From the NCBI RefSeq assembly GCF_020164535.1, contig NZ_JAIQZC010000001.1, positions 1,364,001 to 1,428,000 on the forward strand: 64,000 bases of DNA, written 5' to 3'. Of this stretch, positions 48,261 to 58,466 are shown piece after piece (the stretch's first letter is position 1; each line of letters begins with the position of its first letter). Source of the DNA: Psychroflexus montanilacus. GTDB lineage: Bacteria; Bacteroidota; Bacteroidia; Flavobacteriales; Flavobacteriaceae. Position numbers and translations under genes: made by a program. The notes under the pieces were generated by a model. That model saw only the letters and a program-made list of their open reading frames with translations. It was not told the DNA's origin and did not search any database.

Positions 48261-48324
48261 AACATACTTTTTATAAATACAAAACTAAAGATCAAAAAAA
48301 ATTAAATAAAAATATATGAATGAG

Positions 48325-50598
48325 TTATAATTGAAATTCGCCAGAAAGATCTGCATGAGAATCTTCGCCAACATAAACTTTAAAACTTCCTTTTTCCACA
48401 ACAAATTCACCAGAATTATTATAGAATCCTAAATCCTTGTCTCTGAGTTGAAATTTAATCTCCCTACTTTCTCCCGGATCTAGCTCTACTTGTTCGAAGA
48501 CTTTTAGCTCTTTAACTGGTCTGGTAACACTTGCAAATTCATCCTGTAGGTATAACTGAACTGTTGTTTTACCTTTACGCTTTCCAGTATTAGACACTTC
48601 TACAGAAACAGATACGGTACCATCATCAGAATGATTGTTTTCAATAATTAAGTGTTTAAAACTGAATGAAGTGTAACTCAACCCGAAGCCAAATGGATAT
48701 AGGGATGAATTTTGCTCATCTGTATAATGCGACCAAAATACTTCACCAGGGGATGGAAGTTCTGGTCTTCCTGTAGATTTTTTATTGTAATAAATTGGCA
48801 CTTGACCCACGTGACGAGGAAAAGTCATAGGTAACTTTCCACTTGGGTTGTAATCTCCAAAGAGGACTTCAGCAATTGCATTACCGCTTTCTGTGCCTAG
48901 TTGCCAAGCTTCTACAATGCCAGGGATGTGCTCATCTGCCCAAGGTAAAGCTAGTGGTCTACCGTTTTGAAGCACTAAAACAATGTTTTGATTGACTTCA
49001 TAGACTTCTTCCAAAAGTTCTTGTTGAACCCCTGGCAAATCTAATCTGGTTCTACTTCGGGCTTCACCACTTTGTAAACCGTGTTCCCCAAGTACCATAA
49101 TCACCACATCTGCTGATTTTGCAATAGAGATGGCATCATTAAAGCCACTTTTATCAGTAGTATTCACCTTAAGTTCTCTTGTAAATTGAGTTTCACCAGT
49201 AACCACATCTGCACCCTTAGAATAAGTATATTTGTTTTGATCATATTTTTCTATACCCTCTAATACAGAAATAGCACTTTCGTCATCGGCTCCAATTCTC
49301 CAACTTCCCAAAGGAGAAGTTTTATCATCTGCCAAGGCGCCAATAACAGCAATGTTTTGGCCAGAAGTTTTTACAGGTAATATGTCATTTTGGTTTTTTA
49401 AAAGAACAATGGACTTTTTAGCTATATCTAAAACATCAGCTCGAAATTTAGGATTGTATAATGTCTCTTTTTCTCTTTCCTCTGAACAGTATTTGTAAGG
49501 ATCTTCAAAAAGACCCAATTCATATTTTACTCTAAGAATACGCCTCGCAGCATCATTTATTAATTCCTCATCCACTTCTCCATCTTCCACTAAACTTTGT
49601 AATTCTTCAACAAAATGATAAGACTCCATATCCATATCAGAACCAGCAATAGCAGCTTGTTTAGCTGCTTCACGGCCGTCTTCTGCAAAACCATGAGCTA
49701 CCATTTCACCAACCGAATCCCAATCTGAAACTACAAAACCGTCAAAATTCCATTTGTCTTTTAAAATATCTCTCAAAAGAAACTTATCTCCAGTAGCAGG
49801 AATACCATTGAGCACATTAAAAGCATTCATAATAGATTTTACATCTGCATCAACAGCAGCTTTAAAGGGTGGTAGAACCACATTGTAAAGCGTAGAAGTC
49901 CCTATATCTACAGTATTGTATTCCCTACCTGCTTCAGCAAAGCCATAGGCTGCGAAGTGTTTGGCAGTAGCTGCGATAGTGTTGGTTTTAGATAAGTCTT
50001 CTCCTTGAAAACCCTTCACTCTAGCTTTTGCGATTTGACTACCGAGATAAGGGTCTTCTCCTGCGCCTTCCATGACACGTCCCCAGCGGGCATCTCTGGA
50101 AATGTCGACCATTGGTGCAAACGTCCAGTTAATTCCAGAAGCTGAAGCTTCTTCTGCAGCAATTTCGGCAGAGCGTCTCATAGCTTCCAGATCCCAACTT
50201 GCGGCTTCGGCAATAGGTATAGGACTAATAGTTTTATACCCATGTACCACATCAAATCCAAAAAGAAGTGGAATGCCCAACCTAGATTCTTTTACTGCCA
50301 TTTTTTGAACCGCTCTGACATTATCAACACCATGAACATTCAGCATAGCACCAACCTTGCCATTTTTGATATGTTCTAATTTTTTAGCAGTTCTGCCTTT
50401 GTTGGGTTGAGGTCCAGTAAAATCCATAAACCCGCTATATTGGTTCAACTGACCAATTTTTTCTTCCAAAGTCATTTCCGCCAAAAGTTCTTCCACTTGT
50501 TGATCTATATTAGATTCCTCTGTTTTATTAGATAAGGAAGGGTCTTGCTGACATCCTATGAAAAGGATGGCAACAAAACCCAAAATTAGTAATTTCAT
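48325..50598 (-). CDS. GH3 beta-glucosidase, lipoprotein (BglX-like)
   Basis: A 757-residue GH3 enzyme with lipobox Cys16 (LFIGC). It has the substrate-site stretches GIPLLFGFDVVHG and FAPMVDISRDARWGR, ATAKHFAAYG, and the nucleophile Asp292 in GFVVSDWDS. The second domain (VIMVLGEHGLQSGEARSR) and a C-terminal fibronectin-III-like domain (KGKTTVQLYLQDEFASVTRP) complete the BglX layout. It should release glucose from beta-glucan oligosaccharides in the periplasm. It is the last gene of the susCD unit, 10 bp after GH16. Confidence 0.95.
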   Translation of the reverse strand: MKLLILGFVAILFIGCQQDPSLSNKTEESNIDQQVEELLAEMTLEEKIGQLNQYSGFMDFTGPQPNKGRTAKKLEHIKNGKVGAMLNVHGVDNVRAVQKMAVKESRLGIPLLFGFDVVHGYKTISPIPIAEAASWDLEAMRRSAEIAAEEASASGINWTFAPMVDISRDARWGRVMEGAGEDPYLGSQIAKARVKGFQGEDLSKTNTIAATAKHFAAYGFAEAGREYNTVDIGTSTLYNVVLPPFKAAVDADVKSIMNAFNVLNGIPATGDKFLLRDILKDKWNFDGFVVSDWDSVGEMVAHGFAEDGREAAKQAAIAGSDMDMESYHFVEELQSLVEDGEVDEELINDAARRILRVKYELGLFEDPYKYCSEEREKETLYNPKFRADVLDIAKKSIVLLKNQNDILPVKTSGQNIAVIGALADDKTSPLGSWRIGADDESAISVLEGIEKYDQNKYTYSKGADVVTGETQFTRELKVNTTDKSGFNDAISIAKSADVVIMVLGEHGLQSGEARSRTRLDLPGVQQELLEEVYEVNQNIVLVLQNGRPLALPWADEHIPGIVEAWQLGTESGNAIAEVLFGDYNPSGKLPMTFPRHVGQVPIYYNKKSTGRPELPSPGEVFWSHYTDEQNSSLYPFGFGLSYTSFSFKHLIIENNHSDDGTVSVSVEVSNTGKRKGKTTVQLYLQDEFASVTRPVKELKVFEQVELDPGESREIKFQLRDKDLGFYNNSGEFVVEKGSFKVYVGEDSHADLSGEFQL

Positions 50599-50608
50599 GT
50601 GTTTATTT

Positions 50609-52249
50609 TTATTGATATACTCTTATGTAATCCACTTCCATTGTGCTTTCTGTAAAGTCAGGGTCTACATCACCTCCAAATGTCCCCCCCATAGCAACAT
50701 TTAAAATTATAAAAAATGAAGCATTGAATGGTGTTTCGGATGTATTTTGATACTCATGATATACAACATCATTGACTGCAAAGAGAATACGCTCAGGGGA
50801 CCATTCCACAGTATAATTATTAAATTCCTGAGAGGCTCCCTCCACTGTAGTTGTTTCACTTATAGCATTACCTGCAAAGTTACCCGGTAAGTGAAGAGAA
50901 CCATGGATGACATCTTGCTGATTGCCTGCATGTTCCATAATGTCAATTTCTCCGGTTTCTGGCCAGCCAACTTCAGGAAAGTTATCTCCAAGCATCCATA
51001 TCGCTGGCCATGTACCGCCACCTTCTGGAAGTTTTGCCCTTACCTCGATACGACCATATTTATATGAAAAATTATCTAATGTTGTCATACGTGTTGATGA
51101 GAAATCGAATCCATTAGTCGGTTCTCTTTTGGCAGTAATTTTCAAAACTCCATCTTCAACAATAGCATTATCCTCTGTATAATATTGCAGCTCTTCATTC
51201 CCCCAGCCAGGGATACCTTGATCGTCACCGTTGCCTATTTCAAAATTCCAGAGACTTGGGTCAGGTGAACCATCTACATCAAATTCTTCTTCAAAAACAA
51301 GGTCATTAAACTCCGTTTCAAGAGTATTTGCACTGTCACCACTCCCATCTCCAACTGTTCCATCAGGATTAGTGGTTAACTTAAAGTACCAGGCCAATGG
51401 ATCGGCTTGACCAGAAAGTGCTCTTAGATGCATGTAATCTTCAGTAATCTCCAAAACCTCAAATGAACTAGAGTTAATAAAATAACCAAAGAAACCTTCA
51501 TCACTAACATTTAACCGAGTACCGGTAGTCAAGTCTGATGGCAAGTTTGAAGTAGAAGGAGATAAAGTTATAACTTTAGTACCTGTAACATCAATATCTA
51601 TACATTGATCTTCTCCAGAAGGGCTAAATGCAGCGTTGGCAAAGGAGACTCCTTGGTTTTCATGTATGAAGGACAAATCCTCATCAGTCTGAGAAATAGT
51701 AAAATTGTCGTCATAAAAACACTCTTCCAAACCATTTGCAGAAGCTGCAAAGAAATCAGGATTTGCACTATCTGTTGGGCCAACTCCCAAATGGCCAGAC
51801 ACTTCCTTGGCAATGTACCAAGTCTTGGACTCGCCTTCACCTCCTGCTAAGAATTCCTTGGTTTGAGGGTCGTCAAAGGTACTCAAAACAGTTACATCTA
51901 TATTGGCGCTAGTTGTAGTCCCGCCTTTTCCTGAAGCAATTACTGTAGCTGTGTACGTATTTATACCCGTTCTAGTGTAGGAGTGCATCGTATTTCCATC
52001 AGTTACATTGGCTACTACATTATCTCCAAAAACAAATTTGAAATTGGATGCATTATCTGCTGAAGCAGTAAACATGACTTGCCCACTTCCGTCTCCAAAT
52101 TCATTTTCAGCATCTGCATTTACAATAGAATATTCTACTTGCAAATTGCTGGGAGCTTCTACGCTTCCAAATTGACTATCATCGTCTTGACAACTCGCAA
52201 TCATCGCAAGTGCAAAGAAGCTTAATAATAAATGCCTAAAATTTTTCAT
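50609..52249 (-). CDS. Modular GH16 laminarinase with PKD and SusE/F-like N-terminal part
   Basis: A 546-residue lipoprotein (AMIASC, Cys20). Residues about 30-125 form a PKD-type domain (SNFKFVFGD, TYTATVIASGKGG). Residues about 130-295 resemble the middle domain of SusE/SusF-like binding lipoproteins (GGEGESKTWYIAKE, AWYFKLTTN). Residues about 310-546 are a GH16 catalytic domain with GEIDIMEHAG (Glu434, Asp436, Glu439), plus GWGNEELQYYT and GTWPAIWMLG. Binding and cutting are thus on one chain. It lies 11 bp after the SusE-like gene and before GH3. It is a different GH16 from the 281-residue one and may act first, at the cell surface. Confidence 0.93.
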   Translation of the reverse strand: MKNFRHLLLSFFALAMIASCQDDDSQFGSVEAPSNLQVEYSIVNADAENEFGDGSGQVMFTASADNASNFKFVFGDNVVANVTDGNTMHSYTRTGINTYTATVIASGKGGTTTSANIDVTVLSTFDDPQTKEFLAGGEGESKTWYIAKEVSGHLGVGPTDSANPDFFAASANGLEECFYDDNFTISQTDEDLSFIHENQGVSFANAAFSPSGEDQCIDIDVTGTKVITLSPSTSNLPSDLTTGTRLNVSDEGFFGYFINSSSFEVLEITEDYMHLRALSGQADPLAWYFKLTTNPDGTVGDGSGDSANTLETEFNDLVFEEEFDVDGSPDPSLWNFEIGNGDDQGIPGWGNEELQYYTEDNAIVEDGVLKITAKREPTNGFDFSSTRMTTLDNFSYKYGRIEVRAKLPEGGGTWPAIWMLGDNFPEVGWPETGEIDIMEHAGNQQDVIHGSLHLPGNFAGNAISETTTVEGASQEFNNYTVEWSPERILFAVNDVVYHEYQNTSETPFNASFFIILNVAMGGTFGGDVDPDFTESTMEVDYIRVYQ

Positions 52250-52260
52250 TTAAATTTATT

Positions 52261-53844
52261 TTAATTGTAAAAGTAAAAATTGTCTATGTATACTGTTGCG
52301 CTAGCATCGTCTGGCACCAGATTATCAAAGATAAACTGAGTGACCTGAGACCTGTCCATATCAAAATCATTTAGTGGGATATCAACACTTATCCATTCCC
52401 CAAGTGTCACATCTCCAACAGAGGCTTCATCTTCCTGAATTGGATCTAAGTTAGTATTCACAATTTTAATTCCAAGACTCTCTGCATTCGGGGTCCAGTA
52501 ATCAAAATGTATATGGGTCATTCCTGATAAATCTGTAGGGTTTTCGTAATCTGAAACAATACCTAAGAAGTCAAAGTTTGTAAATAGCATTGTACTATTT
52601 CCATTTATACTTATTTCTTCATAATTCGAACCAGACCATTCAGTAGGTAGCTCAGTCAAAGTAATGGCATTATAAGCATCACTATAAATCGCGATAACAT
52701 TTGCTTCGTCCTGAGTTGGTGTTGGTGCAGCTTCGGTAGGCTGTTGAGGTGTATCTTGATAGAAATATAAATTATCAATATATACTGTAGCTCTATTTCC
52801 TAGCGCATCGAACAAGAGTTGCGTAACATTAGAACGATCCATATCATAATCATCTAGAGGTATTTCAACACTTACCCACTCTCCTTGAGTTGGTGTGCCA
52901 ACTTCTATAATATCTTCTTGAGCTGGATCTGTTGTAGTATTCACAAGTTTGAAACCTAAACTAGTAGCATCTGGTGTCCAGTAGTCAAAACGGACATAAT
53001 CCATATCTGTTAAATCGGTAGGATTCTCATAATCTGTAACAATACCTGTAAAGGCAAGATTGGCGTATTTTATAATATTATCGCCTTCAATTTGGATTTC
53101 TTCAAAACCAGAATCAGACCATTCGGTTGGAAATTCTGTAATATTAATAGGGTCATAAGCATCACTATAAATAGATTTTACAGTTTGAGCTGGTTGTGAT
53201 GGAACTGGAGCAGGCACTGTAGGTTCTGAAATTTCAATCACTTCAAAATCCTCTTCAGTATAGGTTGTCGTTACAGAAGAAGCGCCGGATACAACAACGG
53301 TAATTGTATAAATTCCAGGTTGTTGGTAGGTGTAAGTAAGTGTTTCTCCAATTTCACCAGTTACAACAGAGTCCTCAACAACATCTTCACCAAAGTTAAC
53401 TTCTACACTAGAAGCAAAATCAGCAGTTGCGGTAACATTGACTGTATTAGACTGAACCCCATCATTTTCTACTAAAACTTCCAGATTCTCTGGGGGATTG
53501 AAAGAAACCTGCAAAGGTTTAGTCATTGCAGAAGACTGACCTATCAAATTAAATGCTTCTACTGTAACATCAAACTCACCTTCGCTAAAGGTATGTGTAA
53601 CATTAGAACCTACATTTATAGTGTCTGAAACATTTCCGTCTCCAAAATCTATAGTGAATGTATTCGCATTGTCTGCTGTAGGAATGATGGTCACATCCCC
53701 AGAATTATCCTGAGTTAAATTGAATGTTGCGTCTATATTTTCTGGAAGACCAACATTTACGGTTTCCAGCCGATCATCATCCGAACATCCTATCAAAAGG
53801 ACTGCAAAAAGGATGGCACAATTTATATGAAAATATTTTGTCAT
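52261..53844 (-). CDS. SusE-like PKD lipoprotein with duplicated glucan-binding-like module
   Basis: A protein of 527 residues from ATG 53844 (MTKYFHINCAILFAVLLIGC, lipobox Cys20); an in-frame ATG 36 bp earlier overlaps susD and lacks sense as a signal. Two PKD-like domains (about 35-215) are followed by two copies of a roughly 150-residue module (about 225-370 and 380-527). The copies share SDAY, ITEFPTEWS/LTELPTEWS, YENPTDL, FDYWTP, GEWVSVEIPL/GEWISVDIPL, VYIDN. It takes the SusE position after susD and most likely binds laminarin on the outer surface. Confidence 0.85.
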   Translation of the reverse strand: MTKYFHINCAILFAVLLIGCSDDDRLETVNVGLPENIDATFNLTQDNSGDVTIIPTADNANTFTIDFGDGNVSDTINVGSNVTHTFSEGEFDVTVEAFNLIGQSSAMTKPLQVSFNPPENLEVLVENDGVQSNTVNVTATADFASSVEVNFGEDVVEDSVVTGEIGETLTYTYQQPGIYTITVVVSGASSVTTTYTEEDFEVIEISEPTVPAPVPSQPAQTVKSIYSDAYDPINITEFPTEWSDSGFEEIQIEGDNIIKYANLAFTGIVTDYENPTDLTDMDYVRFDYWTPDATSLGFKLVNTTTDPAQEDIIEVGTPTQGEWVSVEIPLDDYDMDRSNVTQLLFDALGNRATVYIDNLYFYQDTPQQPTEAAPTPTQDEANVIAIYSDAYNAITLTELPTEWSGSNYEEISINGNSTMLFTNFDFLGIVSDYENPTDLSGMTHIHFDYWTPNAESLGIKIVNTNLDPIQEDEASVGDVTLGEWISVDIPLNDFDMDRSQVTQFIFDNLVPDDASATVYIDNFYFYN

Positions 53845-53855
53845 AATTTGATATT

Positions 53856-55364
53856 TTAATACCCAGGGTTTTGATCCCAAAGGCCTTGTGAAAATTGAAT
53901 CTCTTCTAATGGAATTGGGAAAACTTCATTTTTTCCAGTTGAAAAACCGTCAATTCGCTCAACTGCTCTTTCTGTTCTTACAAGATCGAAAAAGCGATGT
54001 CCCTCACCTATAAGTTCTAGTCGTCTTTGACGATAAATCTCATTAGTTAGTTGATTACCAGAAACATCGGTGTCTGGCAATCCTGCTCTATCTCGAATTT
54101 GATTAACGTAATCTAAAGCCAGCTGATCATCAATTCCACCCCTGTTTAAAGCTTCTGCAGCCATCAATAAAACATCCGCGAAACGTATGGCTCTATAATT
54201 ATTAGGATGAGTAAGGTTAGCATCAGGTTCATTGTCATTTATTCTTGGAATGTATTTCCTGTTGTAATACCCTGTATGCCCTGTTTGTGGGTCTTGATTA
54301 CCTATGGTAAAATTGACTCCGTCATTTTCAGCAGCCCAGGCTTCGATATCCAGTATTGATAAATCTCTCCTCAAGTCTGAAGATTCAAAAGCATTAAAGG
54401 CCTCTTGGCGTGGCAAGTTGAAACCAAATCCAGATTCAAATACTGGTCCTTCGTAACCTCTAATTCCACTAAAGCCAACCATTACGTTACCTTCACTACA
54501 TTGCAAGCAGCCAAATCCTGCTCCTTCTACACCTGTGTATTGAATTTCAAAAACAGCTTCTGCACTATTCTCACCTTCAAATTCGAACAAATCTGCAAAA
54601 TCTTCATCGCCTTCAGTCCCGTACAAATGATACTGCCCCGAATTGATAACATCATTAAGTTCTCCTGCGGCAGGTCCAAATTTATCTTGATATAGTAAGA
54701 CTTTACCTAACAGTGCTTTTGCACTATATAATGTAGCTCTTCCTGGCTCCGAAGGTGTAGGATTAAGACCCTCCAGAGCTAAGCCTAAATCTGATTCTAT
54801 ATAGGCATATACATCTTCAACTGAACTTCTTGGGATAGTTAATTCTTCTCCAAGCTCAAATCTTCCTTCAGGTTTGATAGGAATTCCTCCAAACCACTTG
54901 ACCAATTCAAAATTGAAGTATGCTCTAAGAAATCTAGCTTCAGCCACTAGGACATCTTTACCGGGAAAATCAGTTCTGTCTTCGTTTTCTATAATAAAAC
55001 TTGACCTCAATACCCCCGCAAAATTGAAATTCCAAATATCTCTTAAATTATCATTGATTGGCGTATGACTCATTCTATCTACCTGTTGCCATCCTATCAC
55101 GTCATTTGCACTTTCACCTCCAGCATTAGTATTATCTGAAGCAATTTCACCTAAAATCACATTAACGTAGGTAGACTGAAGAATATCATATGCTCCTACA
55201 ATAGCGTTTCTGTAGTCTTGTTCGCTTTCAAAGAAGCTATCAGAATTCACCTGAAATGGTGGGTCAATCTCAGCAAAGTCTTCTGTACATGATAACAGTA
55301 AAGCACAAGAAATGGCTGTTATTACTGCAGATTTAAATTTTAAAATTTTCATATATCTCATCAT
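53856..55364 (-). CDS. susD: SusD-like outer-membrane glycan-binding lipoprotein
   Basis: A 502-residue SusD/RagB family protein. The signal ends ALLLSC (Cys about 26). FESEQDYRNAIVGAYDILQS is the typical start of the mature domain, and the C-terminal region EIYRQRRLELIGEGHRFFDLVRT with FPIPLEEI is diagnostic. It caps the SusC pore and delivers glycan. The start may be Met5 (55352). It starts 2 bp after susC and sits ahead of the SusE-like gene. Confidence 0.96.
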   Translation of the reverse strand: MMRYMKILKFKSAVITAISCALLLSCTEDFAEIDPPFQVNSDSFFESEQDYRNAIVGAYDILQSTYVNVILGEIASDNTNAGGESANDVIGWQQVDRMSHTPINDNLRDIWNFNFAGVLRSSFIIENEDRTDFPGKDVLVAEARFLRAYFNFELVKWFGGIPIKPEGRFELGEELTIPRSSVEDVYAYIESDLGLALEGLNPTPSEPGRATLYSAKALLGKVLLYQDKFGPAAGELNDVINSGQYHLYGTEGDEDFADLFEFEGENSAEAVFEIQYTGVEGAGFGCLQCSEGNVMVGFSGIRGYEGPVFESGFGFNLPRQEAFNAFESSDLRRDLSILDIEAWAAENDGVNFTIGNQDPQTGHTGYYNRKYIPRINDNEPDANLTHPNNYRAIRFADVLLMAAEALNRGGIDDQLALDYVNQIRDRAGLPDTDVSGNQLTNEIYRQRRLELIGEGHRFFDLVRTERAVERIDGFSTGKNEVFPIPLEEIQFSQGLWDQNPGY

Positions 55365-55366
55365 TA

Positions 55367-58300
55367 TTATAATTCAACATTTACACCTAGCATGAACGTC
55401 CTTGGTAAAGGGTAAAATCCTAGATCTATTCCTCCACCAATTGGTGCTCCAGTAGAAGCCGTTGGGTCGTATCCTCTGTATTCTGTAAAAGTGACAACAT
55501 TATCCACTTTACCATAAATTCTTAAATTACTTAACCCAGATTTTTCATATACCGATTTAGGAAAGGTATATCCTAAACTGAGGGTTTGAATTCTTGCAAA
55601 AGAAGCATCTTCCACAAAGAAATCTGAAAAAGCATTGTTTGAAGTCCCCTGAGTAGTTACTCTAGGAACTGTATTGGAAGTTCCAGGCCCTGTCCATCTA
55701 TTTAACCTATAATTCAATTGGTTTACGTTGGGTTGGTCCCTTTCATAATTTCTAACCATTTCCTGCCCTAAGTTTGAAAACCCATAAACTGAAAAGTCTA
55801 AGTTTTTATAATTCATAGTTAAATTAAGACCCATAGTGACATCAGGAATAGGATTACCCAAATTAGTTCTGTCATTTTCGTCAATCACCCCATCATCGTT
55901 CAAGTCCAAATAACGAATATCCCCTGCTCTTGCAACCCCACCTAAAGCTTGCTGATCTGGATGCGCATCTGCTTCTGCCTGAGACTGAAAAATTCCATCG
56001 GTCTGATAACCATAGAAATAACCTAATGGCAAACCTTCTTGCATTCTGGAAGGAGCGGGCTGTCCAACGCCAAATTCACCACCTTCTAAAAATGCTGCTC
56101 CAGACACTCTTTTAACCTCGTTGCTTACTGTAGCCACATTGAATCCAGCTGAAAGCGTGAAGTCATCTGAGAAAGATTCGCTATAATCTACAGAAAATTC
56201 AATCCCCTTGTTTCTAACAGTACCAGCATTGATTGTAGGAGATGATGCTCCAGGCGCAAATGTTCCAAAAATACCAGACACCGGAATTCCAGGAATAAGT
56301 AAGTCTTCCCTGATGTTTCTGTAGTAATCCAATGTAATATTGAATTTGTTATTCCAAAGAGAAGTATCAAACCCTATATTAAACTTTCTTGCTTCTTCCC
56401 ATTTAAGGTTTGGATTAGGGAGCTGACCTAAAGCCTGGCCTTGAATTAAGCTTCCATCCTCTGAAGAAACGTAAGTTGCCTCTCCATTCAGCAAAGATAA
56501 ATAACCGAATGTTGGGATTCTATCGTTTCCAAGGACACCATAACTTGATCTTATTTTAAAGTAATCTATGGTTTCTGGATAATCGAACCAGTCTTCTTCG
56601 GTAACTACCCAACCACCTGAAAAGGATGGGAATACAGCTGTACTGTTATTTGGTCCAAAACTTGAAGATGAATCAAATCTTAAAATTGCAGAAAGAAGGT
56701 ATTTGTTATCAAAATCATATTCTAGCCTTCCAAAATAAGATATCCTTCTAAAATCGAAAGTAAATGAAGTATTGGTTTCCTGGTCTCCAGAACCTATTGC
56801 TTGTCCTAAATCTCCAAAATTTGGATTATTGTTTGGTATCCCAACATTAGAACCAGAAAGCCCTTGACCGTATTCTCTGTATGCTGTTGTACCAAGCAAA
56901 AAAGTTACACCATGCACGTCATCAAAAGTATTTTTATAAGTGTTAAACAAGTCAAATGTATAATCATTATTATAATTTATATTTTGGTTGATTTGACTTT
57001 CATCCCTATTAAAAACTCTATTAGGTCCAAAATTAAACGCTGGTAAAAATTGCCTGCCTCTCACTGTTGAGGAGTTAAAACCTATTCTTGCCGTTAAGTT
57101 TAAGTTCTTGGCATAATCATAATCAATTTGAAACGTACCACTCAGTCGGTTATTAATAACCTGATTGAAAGTATTATCGATTTGAGTTAAAGGATTGATT
57201 ACCTCATTACCAAGGTCGATTTGCCCAGTTAGATCATCTACAGATTGGTCTATGGTTGGAGATATATTTATCGCATTGAAAAGAACAGAACCCAATCCAA
57301 AATCATTTAATAAATTTCTTTTGGTATGATTGAAAAACACAGATGTGCTAACTGTAAGGTTATCTCTCAAGTCAGCATTGAGTGATAATTTTGCTGTACT
57401 TCTTTGAAATCCAGATTTGGATCCACCAACGATACCATCTTGGTCTAAATGAGATCCAGATATGGAATATGTTACTTTTTCCCCTCCACCTTCAGCAGAA
57501 ATATTGTGACTCATCACCGGAGCTTGTTCAAAAACAGCGCCCTGCCAGTCTGTTCCTGCGCCAAGATTATTGAAATTTTGAATTGGAGAAACCTGTCCAG
57601 AATTGGTATAGCTTTCGTTTAGCAACAGGGCATATTCTGTTGCATTCAACAGAGGTAATTCTCTTGTGGTTTCTTGTACACCATAATAAGCATCATATTT
57701 GATTTTTGCCTTTTGATTCTTTTTCCCTTGTTTGGTAGTAATCAAAACCACACCGTTAGAACCAGCAGAACCATAAATAGAGGCTTGTGCGTCTTTCAAC
57801 ACTGTAAAGGATTCTATATCATTTGGATTTATACTATTTAAAGGTCCTTCATATTGAAAACCGTCAAGAATAATGAGTGGTTTATTATCACCATTTGTCC
57901 CGACACCACGTATCCTAATATTAACATCCGCACCGGGAGAACCTCCTGTTTGCAAAGCATTAACACCAGCGATGGTTCCTTGTAAAGCTGTACCAGCATT
58001 TACAGGGTCCAGTTTTTCAATTTTTTGAGAATCCAGTTTAGTAACGGCTCCTGTTATATTTCGCTTACTGCTTGAGCCGTAACCAATGACGACGACATCA
58101 TCTAATGCCTCTGTGTCAGATACCAGTTGAATTTCAAAACCTTTAGCTTCTGCTACGTTCAGTTTCAATGTCTGAAATCCCAAATAAGAGAATACAAGTG
58201 TGGCATCATTTGGTACATCAGATAAAGCAAAATTACCATCAAAGTCTGTAGTTGTTCCTTGAGAAGTACCTTCAACAACAACGTTAACACCTAATAAAGG

Positions 58301-58405
58301 AGTTCCGGATTCTTTGTCTACAACGCTTCCTTCAATGTCTTTTTCTTGTGAGTATACCCACATGGATAATAGACATAAAGTCGCTATTAAAAAGTTTTTA
58401 ACCAT
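55367..58405 (-). CDS. susC: SusC-like TonB-dependent glycan transporter
   Basis: A SusC/RagA protein of 1012 residues from ATG 58405 (MVKNFLIATLCLLSMWVYSQ); an in-frame ATG 48 bp upstream would disturb the signal peptide. A carboxypeptidase-regulatory-like domain (GSVVDKESGTPLLGVNVVVE) is followed by the TonB-box region DVVVIGYG, a plug (GTIAGVNALQTGGSPGADVN) and a 22-strand barrel ending RTFMLGVNVEL. It carries laminarin oligosaccharides across the outer membrane. It is the first gene of a five-gene unit whose 237-bp upstream region carries both shared PUL elements. Confidence 0.97.
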   Translation of the reverse strand: MVKNFLIATLCLLSMWVYSQEKDIEGSVVDKESGTPLLGVNVVVEGTSQGTTTDFDGNFALSDVPNDATLVFSYLGFQTLKLNVAEAKGFEIQLVSDTEALDDVVVIGYGSSSKRNITGAVTKLDSQKIEKLDPVNAGTALQGTIAGVNALQTGGSPGADVNIRIRGVGTNGDNKPLIILDGFQYEGPLNSINPNDIESFTVLKDAQASIYGSAGSNGVVLITTKQGKKNQKAKIKYDAYYGVQETTRELPLLNATEYALLLNESYTNSGQVSPIQNFNNLGAGTDWQGAVFEQAPVMSHNISAEGGGEKVTYSISGSHLDQDGIVGGSKSGFQRSTAKLSLNADLRDNLTVSTSVFFNHTKRNLLNDFGLGSVLFNAINISPTIDQSVDDLTGQIDLGNEVINPLTQIDNTFNQVINNRLSGTFQIDYDYAKNLNLTARIGFNSSTVRGRQFLPAFNFGPNRVFNRDESQINQNINYNNDYTFDLFNTYKNTFDDVHGVTFLLGTTAYREYGQGLSGSNVGIPNNNPNFGDLGQAIGSGDQETNTSFTFDFRRISYFGRLEYDFDNKYLLSAILRFDSSSSFGPNNSTAVFPSFSGGWVVTEEDWFDYPETIDYFKIRSSYGVLGNDRIPTFGYLSLLNGEATYVSSEDGSLIQGQALGQLPNPNLKWEEARKFNIGFDTSLWNNKFNITLDYYRNIREDLLIPGIPVSGIFGTFAPGASSPTINAGTVRNKGIEFSVDYSESFSDDFTLSAGFNVATVSNEVKRVSGAAFLEGGEFGVGQPAPSRMQEGLPLGYFYGYQTDGIFQSQAEADAHPDQQALGGVARAGDIRYLDLNDDGVIDENDRTNLGNPIPDVTMGLNLTMNYKNLDFSVYGFSNLGQEMVRNYERDQPNVNQLNYRLNRWTGPGTSNTVPRVTTQGTSNNAFSDFFVEDASFARIQTLSLGYTFPKSVYEKSGLSNLRIYGKVDNVVTFTEYRGYDPTASTGAPIGGGIDLGFYPLPRTFMLGVNVEL

Positions 58406-58466
58406 ATCATTAAATTGTTTAACGTAAAAATAACTTTTAGGATACTTCAACAAGATTTTTTTGTAT

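Larger units (their letters stand above)
47946..48324. other. 379-bp regulatory region between two PUL units
   Basis: No gene is present. Going upstream from the 47945 start it contains a leader hairpin (47978-48005), a conserved promoter element (48016-48031), a direct-repeat operator candidate (48143-48160) and an AAACG-type palindrome (48247-48260). No clear terminator follows the GH3 stop at 48325. Confidence 0.7.
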
